Notes under the pieces: model-generated
Told to the model about the DNA's origin: nothing
What the model saw: the letters and a program-made list of their open reading frames with translations, nothing else
Database searches by the model: none
Made by a program: the position numbers and the translations under genes
NCBI GenBank assembly: GCA_944319795.1
Contig: CALUFA010000016.1
Span: 1-55,137, forward strand
Origin: an uncultured Prevotella sp.
Lineage (GTDB): Bacteria > Bacteroidota > Bacteroidia > Bacteroidales > Bacteroidaceae
DNA length: 55,137 bases
Direction of reading: 5' to 3'
Shown here: positions 43,951-51,811 of the stretch, piece by piece
Position numbering within the stretch: position 1 is the first letter of the stretch
Layout of the letters: the number at the start of each line of letters is the position of its first letter

Positions 43951-44184
43951 ACGTGAGTTCGGTATAAGAAATAAGAAAATGAAATCATTTTAAAGCGTAA
44001 GAAGTCGGTGGCATTCCGTCATTCCGGGCCGGGACCCGGAATCCAAGAAACACACTTTCGTCAACAATTTGGTTGCATACACTGGATTCCGGGTCCCGGC
44101 CCGGAATGACGGAATGCCACAGACTTCTTAAAGCCAATACAACACGATACTTTTTATGGAATAATCCTTATACCGAACTCACGT
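43951..44184. mobile_element. Palindromic terminal-repeat element, copy E3 (complete)
   Basis: This is a 234-base element with ends ACGTGAGTTCGGTATAAG and its exact complement. It is flanked by the direct repeat TAAGTTA (43944-43950 and 44185-44191). Inner arms 43998-44045 and 44083-44130 match at 47 of 48. The right target copy overlaps the A of the L4 start codon, so the element landed directly in front of L4 and displaced its leader. Confidence 0.88.
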
Positions 44185-44190
44185 TAAGTT

Positions 44191-45396
44191 ATGAAAAAAC
44201 TGTTTTTCCTCTTGGCGGCAGTGCCCGCGCTGCTCGTGTCTTGTTCGTCTGACGAACTCGACGGAGTAACCACAGGCGTCGACAACGAGAATCCTTCCGC
44301 CGTTGTCGGCTAGGGCGTCAGCACGGGCGGATCGGTAGAGTTCACCAACGGCGCCGGCATCGGCGTAGGTTCGCTTACGCGCACCGGCGGCGGATGCTAT
44401 GAGCCCGAGAAGGCTAAATGCCACAACGCATGCACGTACAAGGACAACGGCTCAGGCAAGGTAATACTTGACTCTTATTGCCAGTATTGTTACGAAAAAT
44501 TGAGCACAGCAGACGCCTTTTTCTTCGATTTGTATAGGAATAATGTTGGCGACTATGGCCATGAATATTATAAATTCATGGACAGGTGGGGTCGGATGTA
44601 CCACAGCAAGAAAGAGGCCGAGGAGCTTAACGACAAAGAGTGCGGCGGCGAGCAGGGCGGCTCTGGTGAAGAAGGCGAAGGCGGCCATGAAGGCGAAGGC
44701 GGCGAGCAAGGCGGTGAAGGCGAAGGCGGCCAGGAGACTACCGAGCCTGGAATCGTTGTTCCGGCCGGAGCTAACTTCGTGCTCAACCTCACTGAAGACG
44801 TGCTCCAAAACATGCTCGAGCAGACGGGCGCAGTGCGCATCGAGGCCGACGACTTCGCTATCCGCGTGAACGGCGACTACATCCCCGAGATTGTTCCTAC
44901 CGAGAAGGTTTACCAGTGGGCTGAGAACGGCGTCGTTATCGCCGAGAACGAAGGACTTGGCGTAAGCCTGCTCGGTCTCGACAAGCTCGACTTCACCGAC
45001 GAGCAGACCGACTACACCTTCGAGCTTTACATGTGGGTTGCCAACGAGAAGTACGCTTACGACGGCACCGAGTCGGTAGTCGAGCTCTTCGACGACAACA
45101 TGAAGGCCAACTGGATAACCGAAGGCGCATGGAGCGACGACCTCACGCTCAGCGGCGTGCTGGCTGAAAACGGCGGCGAGACCGGCGTTGACCTGACCAA
45201 GACCATCTCCGAGCAGGAGACTCCATACATCACCGGCAAGGGCCTTACCGACGAACTCGACCTGCTTATCCGCTACAACGTTTACCGCGGACTGCAGGGC
45301 AAGGACCTGAACACTCCTTACATCAAGGTGTCGATCAGCGTAACGAAGAACAAGCTGACGGGCAACAAGACGGAAGTATTGCCCATCTATTATTAA
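44191..45396 (+). pseudogene. Lipoprotein L4 of the array, interrupted by an amber codon
   Basis: The frame starts MKKLFFLLAAVPALLVSC (Cys18) and is interrupted by TAG at 44311-44313 (codon 41). It then continues open in the same frame to 45396, 402 codons including the stop. After the stop codon come VEFTNGAGIGVGSLTRTGGG (the array motif), a segment with seven cysteines (CYEPEKAKCHNAC...DSYCQYCYEK), a Gly/Glu-rich stretch (about 150-185) and the shared domain (RIEADDFAIRVNGDYIP ... RYNVYRGLQGKDLNTPYIKV). One base change or read error separates it from an intact gene. A product from the ATG at 44500 would lack the signal peptide. Element E3 lies directly upstream. Confidence 0.82.
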
Positions 45397-45410
45397 TAAC
45401 CATGCAAGCA

Positions 45411-45499
45411 GGCCGGGCCTTCGCATCCGAAGGCCCGGCCCCGGGCATAGCGGTTCTTACCGCTCAAGGGCCGGCCACGCAAGGCGCCGGCCCTTTTTT
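45411..45499 (+). terminator. Hairpin and rho-independent terminator ending the lipoprotein operon
   Basis: A perfect 13-base stem (GGCCGGGCCTTCG, loop CATC, 45411-45440) is followed by AAGGGCCGGC/GCCGGCCCTT (45466-45475, 45486-45495) running into TTTTTT. The second hairpin is a typical terminator. Confidence 0.85.
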
Positions 45500-45778
45500 G
45501 CCGTTGTTTTTATGGCGAACTCACGTTTTTTATAGCGTACCCATGTTTTTTTGCCGTCAGTTCTTATGCCTGGCCCATGTTTTTTCATCGCTCCTACGCC
45601 GTCGGCGCTATCGTGTTGGTTTTCAGCGCGTTGCGCCGTGCCGTCCGATATGCCGCCTTTCGCCGTGCGGAAGGCCGCCTTCGGCCGTGCGTTTTGCCGC
45701 CTTTCGCAAGGCAAAATGCCGCATGCCGCATTTTCTCCTGAGATAACGGGCACCGCTTGCAGGGACATGATTCATCAT
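45500..45778. other. Intergenic stretch with partial dyads
   Basis: No gene is supported. The stretch contains CCCATGTTTTTT words (45540-45590) and GC-rich GGAAGGCCGCCTTCGG-type dyads (45650-45730), similar in style to those at 7.5 and 30.6 kb. Confidence 0.45.
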
Positions 45779-46040
45779 GAATGTGCGTAATTAGCCAAAC
45801 TATTCCATCTTTTTTTCTTGTTTTTTTGAATGTGCGCAATTAGCCAAACTATTCCATCTTTTTTCTTGTTTTTTTTGAATGTGCGCAATTAGCCAAACTA
45901 TTCCATCTTTTTTTCTTATTATTTTGAATGTGCGTAATTAGCCAAACTATTCCATCTTTTTTCTTATTTTTTTGAATGTGCGTAATTAGCCAAACTATTC
46001 CATCTTTTTTTCTTATTTTTTTGAATGTGCGCAATTAGCC
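45779..46040. repeat. 49-base tandem repeat, about 5.4 copies
   Basis: Units begin GAATGTGCGTAATTAGCC at 45779, 45828, 45877, 45926 (48 bases), 45974 and 46023 (partial). Each has a conserved half ending CCAAACTATTCCATC and a T-rich half that varies slightly. The period is not a multiple of three, so it is not a coding repeat, and there is no unique spacer as in CRISPR. Confidence 0.92.
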
Positions 46041-46045
46041 TAAAT

Positions 46046-46210
46046 ACATACACCCTCTTCTAAGCAGTCGGCTGCATACCGTCATTCCGGGCTTAGACCC
46101 GGAATCCAGGAAACACACTCTTTGTAGAAGAACGAGGATGCATACACTGGATTCCGGGTCTAAGCCCGGAATGACGGTATGCAGCCGACTGCTTAGAAGA
46201 GGGTGTATGT
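46046..46210. repeat. Palindromic element core, copy E4 (perfect 64-base arms)
   Basis: Bases 46046-46109 are the exact inverse complement of 46147-46210, with a 37-base loop. The core is CCGGGCTTAGACCCGG and the outer word GTCGGCTGCAT differs from the other copies on both arms alike. The long terminal repeats are absent. Confidence 0.9.
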
Positions 46211-46326
46211 TGCAAATAAAAGCGTGTTTGCAAGTAAAAGTATGTTGCAAGTAAAAGTATGTTGCAAATAAAAGTATGTTGCAAATAAAAGCGTGTTTGC
46301 AAGTAAAAGTATGTTGCAAGTAAAAG
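46206..46326. repeat. 17/18-base tandem repeat, seven units in order A-B-C-A-A-B-C
   Basis: A is TATGTTGCAAATAAAAG, B is CGTGTTTGCAAGTAAAAG, C is TATGTTGCAAGTAAAAG. The order A-B-C-A-A-B-C shows that a three-unit block was duplicated. It lies between E4 and the GIY-YIG gene. Confidence 0.88.
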
Positions 46327-46428
46327 TATGTTTTTCGGCAAATTACGGTCATTCTTTTAATAAAATGCCCCGAAAATTAGGAATGTAACGAATTATTCAC
46401 GATATTTGCAGCATACGGGGCAACAACA

Positions 46429-46764
46429 ATGAACATATACAAAGCATACGTTTATATCCTTGCAAGCAGGCGCAACGGCACCTTGTACGTCGGCGTTACC
46501 AACAACCTCGTAAGGCGCGTGGCAGAGCATAAGTCGGGGACTATCGAAGGATTCACATGCCGCTACGACGTTAAACAACTTGTTTACTTTGAATGCTTTA
46601 CGACATTCCAAAGCGCCATACGCAGGGAGAAGCAATTGAAAGGTTGGAAAAGGTCTTGGAAAATAGGACTCATCGAATACGACAACCCACAATGGCGCGA
46701 CCTCTCGACTGACATCGGCGTAGGCTATGGATACGTTGCTGCCGTTAAAGACATTTATAAGTGA
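46429..46764 (+). CDS. GIY-YIG nuclease-superfamily protein (UPF0213-like)
   Basis: The 111-residue protein has the GIY-YIG pattern AYVYILASRRNGTLYVGVTNNLVRRVAEHKSG: the first motif reads VYIL, and YVGVT is the second. FTCRYDVKQLVYFECFTTFQSAIRREKQLKGWKRSWKIGLI is the usual continuation of the small stand-alone family. Members of this group are putative structure-specific nucleases with no settled role. It is alone, surrounded by repeats. A near-consensus -7 box (GATATTTG, 46401-46408) precedes it. Confidence 0.9.
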   Translation: MNIYKAYVYILASRRNGTLYVGVTNNLVRRVAEHKSGTIEGFTCRYDVKQLVYFECFTTFQSAIRREKQLKGWKRSWKIGLIEYDNPQWRDLSTDIGVGYGYVAAVKDIYK

Positions 46765-46787
46765 GACTACCTCTTCTTTTTCTTTGG

Positions 46788-46832
46788 GAAGTCGGCAGCA
46801 TACCGTCATTGCCTTACGGCGATTTACCAATT
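46788..46832. repeat. Half-arm of a palindromic element fused to a short insert
   Basis: GAAGTCGGCAGCATACCGTC (from about 46788) is the left arm of the E-type palindrome. Instead of CCGGG it continues with GCCTTACGGCGATTTACCAA (46811-46830) and then passes into the promoter cassette. No right arm exists. Confidence 0.65.
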
Positions 46833-46837
46833 CCCCC

Positions 46838-47072
46838 GGCTTGCACTATCTTTTGATAAGACAGGCTGCGCCTCTGAATCGAAGATCGCTGCCTCGGAAA
46901 TGAAAATAAAAGTTCGTTTCTCTCACTTTTATTTTGCATTTCGCTCGGCTTGCACTATCTTTGGATAAGATAGGCTGCGCCTCGGAATCGAAGATCGCTG
47001 CCTCGGAAATGAAAATAAAAGTTTGTTTCTCTTACTTTTATTTTGCATTTCGCTCGGCTTGCACTATCTTTG
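46838..47072 (+). repeat. 109-base tandem hairpin-promoter cassette
   Basis: Units start at 46838, 46947 and 47056 (partial). Each contains a hairpin (AAATGAAAATAAAAG against CTTTTATTTTGCATTT) and then CTCGGCTTGCACTATCTTTG. TTTG inside the hairpin arm and TATCTTTG are 19 bases apart, so each full unit ends in an exact Bacteroidetes promoter. The first -7 box has an extra T (TATCTTTTG). Confidence 0.88.
47042..47072 (+). promoter_or_regulatory. Consensus promoter of the toxin-antitoxin pair
   Basis: TTTG (47042-47045), 19 bases, TATCTTTG (47065-47072). The leader to the antitoxin ATG is about 19 bases. A second copy of the same promoter (46933-46963) lies 109 bases upstream. Confidence 0.82.
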
Positions 47073-47097
47073 TAAACGGTAAGCAACACTACGAATC

Positions 47098-47349
47098 ATG
47101 GAGACAACGGACATTTCATTAAACAAACACATCGTAGACGACGCGCGCCTTTATGCCGAACGCCAGGGCACAAGCCTCTCGGAGCTGATAGAAAACTATC
47201 TTACACGGCTCGTCAGGAAGGAGAAACGCACGGCCGGCGAAGTGCCCGACATCGTTATGAGCCTGCTCGGCGCGGGCGAACCCGTCGGCGACGACGACAT
47301 CAACGGACGTAAGGCTTATCGTGAATACCTGAAAGAAAAGTACGAATGA
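47098..47349 (+). CDS. Antitoxin of a PIN toxin-antitoxin pair (DUF6364-like)
   Basis: The 83-residue protein is a short ribbon-helix-helix-like antitoxin: TTDISLNKHIVDDARLYAERQGTSLSELIENYLTRLV is the pattern of DUF6364 proteins, and the acidic C-terminus (DDDINGRKAYREYLKEKYE) would wrap the toxin. It probably also represses its own promoter. Its stop overlaps the toxin start (ATGA). Confidence 0.88.
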   Translation: METTDISLNKHIVDDARLYAERQGTSLSELIENYLTRLVRKEKRTAGEVPDIVMSLLGAGEPVGDDDINGRKAYREYLKEKYE

Positions 47350-47759
47350 AGAAGGTTTTCTTAGACACGAACGTCGTAATCGACCTGCTCGACAGGCGCG
47401 AGCCTTACTGCAACGACGCGGTTACGCTGTTTACGCTGGCTTACAACAAGAAGCTCGTGCTCTACGTCTCGTCGCTGACTTACGCCACCGCGTCATACCT
47501 GTTGCGTAAACATGGAAAGGAGCAGACTCGGTTGTTGCTCGGCAACCTTAGGCGGCTGTCGAAAGTGACGACCGTCGGCGAAAAGGAGGTTGACGACGCG
47601 CTGGCTTCGGCCTTCGGCGACTATGAGGACGCATTGCAGTACTATTCGGCCACGGGCAAGAAGGTAGACGCCATCATTACGCGCAACAAGAAAGACTTTG
47701 CAGCCTCCAAATTGCCCGTAATGTCGCCCGACGAGTTCCTGCGCATGATGCAACCGTGA
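47346..47759 (+). CDS. PIN-domain toxin (putative RNase)
   Basis: This 137-residue PIN domain would cut RNA using Mg2+. The acidic residues are in VFLDTNVVIDLL (Asp7), the central FGDYEDALQYYSA and VDAIITRNKKDF. Family knowledge says such VapC-like toxins cleave tRNA, rRNA or mRNA and are held inactive by the antitoxin. The ATGA overlap with the antitoxin gene is typical. Confidence 0.92.
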   Translation: MKKVFLDTNVVIDLLDRREPYCNDAVTLFTLAYNKKLVLYVSSLTYATASYLLRKHGKEQTRLLLGNLRRLSKVTTVGEKEVDDALASAFGDYEDALQYYSATGKKVDAIITRNKKDFAASKLPVMSPDEFLRMMQP

Positions 47760-47779
47760 CTCCCACCCATGATTAAGTT

Positions 47780-47957
47780 AAATGAAAATAAATGCTTGAT
47801 TCTCGCGCATTTATTTTGCATTTGCCTAACGGCGATTTACCAATTCCCCCGGCTTGCACCATCTCTGGATAAGACAGGCTGCGCCTCTGAAATGAAAATA
47901 AAAGTTCGTTTCTCTCACTTTTATTTTGCATTTCCCTCGGCTTGCACTATCTTTGCA
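47780..47957 (+). repeat. Second hairpin-promoter cassette block, 88-base variant
   Basis: A hairpin (AAATGAAAATAAATGC against GCATTTATTTTGCATTT) is followed by the short insert GCCTAACGGCGATTTACC (47824-47841), which splits -33 from a decayed -7 (CATCTCTG). The next unit, 88 bases later, lacks 21 bases of the 109-base form but has an intact promoter in front of the helicase gene. Confidence 0.85.
47925..47955 (+). promoter_or_regulatory. Consensus promoter of the RNA helicase gene
   Basis: TTTG (47925-47928), 19 bases, TATCTTTG (47948-47955). The transcript would start near 47962, giving about 64 bases of leader before the TTG start at 48026. Confidence 0.82.
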
Positions 47958-48025
47958 GCGTGAAAGCCAAACGGAGCTTGAACGTTTGGCTCAGACTGCA
48001 GTTTTTTACACATAATTATTTTAGA

Positions 48026-49906
48026 TTGAAGACATTTGAAGAATTGGGCGTCAGCGAAGAGATTCGCCGCGCCATTGAGGAATTGGGCTTCGAGCAACCC
48101 ATGCCTGTACAAGAGGAAGTGATACCCTATCTGTTGGGTAACAGGAACGACGTAATCGCGCTCGCGCAGACCGGAACGGGCAAGACGGCCGCATTCGGCA
48201 TACCCGTGCTGCAGCGCACCGACGCGCGAGTACGCCAGACGCAGGCGCTTGTGCTCAGCCCTACGAGGGAATTATGCTTACAGATTGCCGACGACCTGAA
48301 GGACTTCTCGAAGTACCTCAGCGGCATCAACATCGTGCCCGTGTACGGCGGCACGTCCATCGAGAACCAGATACGCGCCCTGAAGCACGGCGCGCAGATA
48401 ATCGTTGCCACGCCGGGGCGACTGATCGACCTGATGAACCGCGGCGCGGCGAAGCTCGAGGCCGTGAAGAACGTAGTGCTCGACGAGGCCGACGAGATGC
48501 TCAACATGGGCTTCTCGGAGAGCATCGACGAGATACTGGCCGGCGTGCCGAAAGACCGCAACACGCTGCTCTTCTCGGCTACGATGAGCCGCGAGATCGA
48601 GAAAATAGCCCGCAACTACCTTACCGACCCCAAGGAGATAGTGGTGGGCAGCCGCAACGAGGGCGCCGAACACGTAAACCACATCTACTACATGGTCAAC
48701 GCCAAGGACAAATACCTCGCCCTGAAGCGCATAGTTGACTACTACCCGAAGATTTTCGCCATAATATTCTGCCGCACGAAGCGCGAGACGCAGGAGATAG
48801 CCGACAAGCTCATACACGACGGTTACAACGCCGAGTCGCTGCACGGCGACCTCTCACAGCAGCAGCGCGACCTTACGATGCAGAAGTTCCGCCAGCACCT
48901 CACGCAGCTGCTCGTGGCCACCGACGTGGCCGCCCGCGGCCTCGACGTCGACGACCTCACCCACGTAATCAACTACGGGCTGCCCGACGACATCGAGAGC
49001 TACACCCACCGCAGCGGCCGAACGGGCCGCGCCGGCAAGAAGGGCACGTCGATCTCCATCGTGCACACCAAGGAGAAGTCGAAGATACGCGCCATAGAGA
49101 AGACCATCGGCAAGGAGTTCGTACAGGCCGACATACCCTCGGCCGAGGAGATATGCAAGAAGCAGCTCTACAAGGTGATGGACCAGATAGTGAAGACCGA
49201 CGTCAACGAGGAGGAGATAGCACCCTTCATGGGCGACATCAACCGCTATTTCGAGTACATCGACAAGGAAGACATCATCAAGAAGATAGTAAGCCTCGAG
49301 TTCGGACGCTTCCTCGCCTACTACGCCGACGCGCCCGAGATAGGCAAGCCCACCGGCCGCGGCGACAAGAAGAAGGAGCGCCGCAGCGACGAGCGCAAGC
49401 GCACACACAAGGCCGAGGCCGGCTACCGCCGCCTGTTCATCAACCTCGGCAAGGCCGACGGCTTCTATCCCGGCGAACTGATGCAGTTCGTCAACCGCAA
49501 CATGCGCGAAGGACGGCAGGAGATAGGCGCGATAGACCTCATGTCGAAGATGTCTTACTTCGAGGTGCCCGAGCGCGACGCCGAGAAGGTTATGGCGGCC
49601 CTCGACGGCACTACGTACCACGGCCGCCCCGTGCGCTGCAACGACGCCGACCGCGACTCGAAGCCGCAGCGCGGCGCGCGCCGCGCCGACAAGCCGGGCG
49701 CCTTCGACAAGAAGAAGCGCAACGAGCCGGCCGACGGCGGCCGCAAGGACAAGAAGCGCAAGAAGGACAAGGCCCTGCCGCAGGAGAGCGGGCGCAAGGA
49801 CGACTGGCGCCAGTTCTTCTCATCGGGCGGCAAGGACATCCAGCTCGTAGGCGAAGAGCCCGACTTCAGCGAGGAGGGATGGGCGCGCCGCAAACCTAAG
49901 AAATAA
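48026..49906 (+). CDS. DEAD-box RNA helicase with DbpA RNA-binding domain
   Basis: The 626-residue helicase remodels structured RNA, probably in ribosome assembly or cold adaptation (DeaD/DbpA type). Motifs in order: Q motif MPVQEEVI, I AQTGTGKT, Ia PTRELCLQ, II DEAD, III SAT, IV IIFCRTK, V DVAARGLDV, VI HRSGRTGRAG. A DbpA domain follows (about 465-540: YRRLFINLGKADGFYPGELMQF), then a Lys/Arg-rich tail. The start is TTG at 48026 (KTFEELGVSEE): homologues as I recall them begin here, and the only upstream in-frame ATG (47942) lies inside the promoter. Confidence 0.95.
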   Translation: MKTFEELGVSEEIRRAIEELGFEQPMPVQEEVIPYLLGNRNDVIALAQTGTGKTAAFGIPVLQRTDARVRQTQALVLSPTRELCLQIADDLKDFSKYLSGINIVPVYGGTSIENQIRALKHGAQIIVATPGRLIDLMNRGAAKLEAVKNVVLDEADEMLNMGFSESIDEILAGVPKDRNTLLFSATMSREIEKIARNYLTDPKEIVVGSRNEGAEHVNHIYYMVNAKDKYLALKRIVDYYPKIFAIIFCRTKRETQEIADKLIHDGYNAESLHGDLSQQQRDLTMQKFRQHLTQLLVATDVAARGLDVDDLTHVINYGLPDDIESYTHRSGRTGRAGKKGTSISIVHTKEKSKIRAIEKTIGKEFVQADIPSAEEICKKQLYKVMDQIVKTDVNEEEIAPFMGDINRYFEYIDKEDIIKKIVSLEFGRFLAYYADAPEIGKPTGRGDKKKERRSDERKRTHKAEAGYRRLFINLGKADGFYPGELMQFVNRNMREGRQEIGAIDLMSKMSYFEVPERDAEKVMAALDGTTYHGRPVRCNDADRDSKPQRGARRADKPGAFDKKKRNEPADGGRKDKKRKKDKALPQESGRKDDWRQFFSSGGKDIQLVGEEPDFSEEGWARRKPKK

Positions 49907-49916
49907 CCGTCATGCA

Positions 49917-49992
49917 GCCCCGGCTTACCGGGCTGGTTGGGATTATAAGGCCAATAAGGCCGATCAGACTAATCAGCCCGGTAGGCCGGGGC
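49917..49992. terminator. 19-base inverted repeat after the helicase gene
   Basis: GCCCCGGCTTACCGGGCTG (49917-49935) pairs at 18 of 19 with 49974-49992. The loop is made of GGCCAATAAGGCCGATCAG words. It probably ends the helicase transcript. Confidence 0.65.
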
Positions 49993-50014
49993 GCCTTTTA
50001 AATAACCGCTAATC

Positions 50015-51811
50015 ATGAAAAAACAAATCATTACCTTATTCTTGTCATCGGCATTTGCGTCACCGGCTGCGCTGGCCGGCGACATCTACGTGTCGCCCGA
50101 CGGCGACGACGCTGCCAAAGGCACCGTAACCGAACCCCTGAAAACCGTCGAGGCCGCCCTCAGGCAGGCCCGCGAATGGCGCCGCTTGGGCGCAAGCGAG
50201 GCCGAAGGAGGCATAGACATCATCCTCGGCGGCGGCGTTTACAGGTTGGACAAGCCGATATTCATCCGCCCGGAGGACAGCGGCACGCCGGCGGCGCCCA
50301 CCACGATACGCGGCGCCGAGGGCGCAACGGCCGTCATCAGCGGCGGCGTAAGCGTTACGGGATGGCGCCTGGCGGCCGACGACCCACGGCTGCCGGCGTC
50401 GGCGAGGGGCAAGGTGTGGGTGGCCGAAGCCCCTATGTCCAACGGCCGCATAGTCTACGCGCGCCAGCTGTACGCCGACGGCCGCAAGGCCGTGCGCGCC
50501 ACGCAGTTCGACGGCCCGTACTCGATGGAGCGCATGAAGGCATTCTCGCCCGAGGACGAAAGCATCACCATACCCACGCCTGCCGTAGACCTGAGCAGCG
50601 CCGGGCAGCTCGAAATGATAGTGCACCAGCGCTGGGCGATAGCCATACTGCGCGTAAGGGCGATGAAGGATATGGGCGACGGCACGACGAAAGTGTGGTT
50701 CCACCAGCCCGAAAGCCGGCTCGAGTTCGCCCACCCGTGGCCCCAACCGGTTATCGACGGCGAGCGCGGCAGCTCGTCGTTCGCCCTCGTCAACGCCATA
50801 GAACTGTTGGACCGGCCCGGCGAATGGTACCAAGACTATCCTTCGGGGCGCATATATTACTACCCCGAGGACGGCCGTCGGCCCGACCAAACGGCGGTGA
50901 CGGTGCCCGCCCTTGAGACTCTCGTCGAGATAGGCGGCACGCGCGAGCGGATGGTAAGCAACGTAAGGTTTGCCAACCTCTCGTTCGAGCACGCCGCGTG
51001 GACGCGCCCTTTGCGTGAGGGGCACGTCACTTTGCAGGGCGGATTCCGCCTTATCGACGCTTACAAGTTGGCCGAGCCGGGCCTTTTCCATAAGGCCGAG
51101 CTTGAAAACCAGGCGTGGATAGCGCGCCCCGAGGCGGCCATTGCGGCGCAGTTCGCCACAGGCGTGGCCTTCACCGGCTGCCGCTTCAGCCACGTAGGGG
51201 CTACGGCGCTTGACTTCCGCTATGCCGTAAGCTCGTCGGAGATAACCGCCTGCACGTTCAGCGACGTCGGCGGCACGGCCGTAATGGCCGGCTCGTTCGG
51301 CGAGGGAGGCTTCGAGACGCACATACCCTACGTCCCCGCCATACCCTCCGACGTCTGCCGCAACATTACTATAAGCCGTTGCACGATAAGCGACGCCACC
51401 AACGAAGACTGGGGATGCGCCGCCGTGAGCGCCGGATACGTGTCGGACATTCTCATAGAGCGTAACGAAGTGGCCGGCGTAAACTACTCGGGCATCTGCG
51501 TAGGCTGGGGGTGGACGGCCAAGGAGAGCTGCATGCGCAACAACAGGATTGTAAACAACAACGTGCGCGACTACGCCCGGATACTCTACGACGCAGGCGG
51601 CATATACACGCTGTCCAACCAGCCCGGCTCGCTGATAAGCGGAAACAAGATCAGCCTGCCGGCTGATTCGCCCTACGCAACAAACTCGCGCGCCTTCTGC
51701 GTTTACTTCGACGAGGCCACCGACGGCTTCACCGTAGAGAACAACGACATGCCCAAGCCGCTCTTCGGCTACAACAAGCCCGGCCCCGCGCTGATAGTCA
51801 AGGATAAGTAG
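50015..51811 (+). CDS. Exported right-handed beta-helix protein, putative carbohydrate-active enzyme
   Basis: The 598-residue protein has a signal peptide (MKKQIITLFLSSAFASPAALA) and opens with IYVSPDGDDAAKGTVTEPLKTVEAAL, the usual first turn of bacterial parallel beta-helix hydrolases and lyases. Later rungs are visible (VAFTGCRFSHVGATALDF, EITACTFSDVGGTAVM, ILIERNEVAGVNYSGICVG). The layout is reminiscent of the GH141-like and related beta-helix glycosidases, but I cannot place the catalytic residues. No SusCD pair is adjacent. A GH/PL role is inference. Confidence 0.75.
   Translation: MKKQIITLFLSSAFASPAALAGDIYVSPDGDDAAKGTVTEPLKTVEAALRQAREWRRLGASEAEGGIDIILGGGVYRLDKPIFIRPEDSGTPAAPTTIRGAEGATAVISGGVSVTGWRLAADDPRLPASARGKVWVAEAPMSNGRIVYARQLYADGRKAVRATQFDGPYSMERMKAFSPEDESITIPTPAVDLSSAGQLEMIVHQRWAIAILRVRAMKDMGDGTTKVWFHQPESRLEFAHPWPQPVIDGERGSSSFALVNAIELLDRPGEWYQDYPSGRIYYYPEDGRRPDQTAVTVPALETLVEIGGTRERMVSNVRFANLSFEHAAWTRPLREGHVTLQGGFRLIDAYKLAEPGLFHKAELENQAWIARPEAAIAAQFATGVAFTGCRFSHVGATALDFRYAVSSSEITACTFSDVGGTAVMAGSFGEGGFETHIPYVPAIPSDVCRNITISRCTISDATNEDWGCAAVSAGYVSDILIERNEVAGVNYSGICVGWGWTAKESCMRNNRIVNNNVRDYARILYDAGGIYTLSNQPGSLISGNKISLPADSPYATNSRAFCVYFDEATDGFTVENNDMPKPLFGYNKPGPALIVKDK

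Noticed and set aside
45849-46034. Peptide encoded by the 49-base repeat on the minus strand
   Set aside because: The period is not a multiple of three and the frame has no start context; it is a by-product of the repeat.
45779-46040. CRISPR array
   Set aside because: The 49-base units are contiguous without unique spacers and no cas genes are present.
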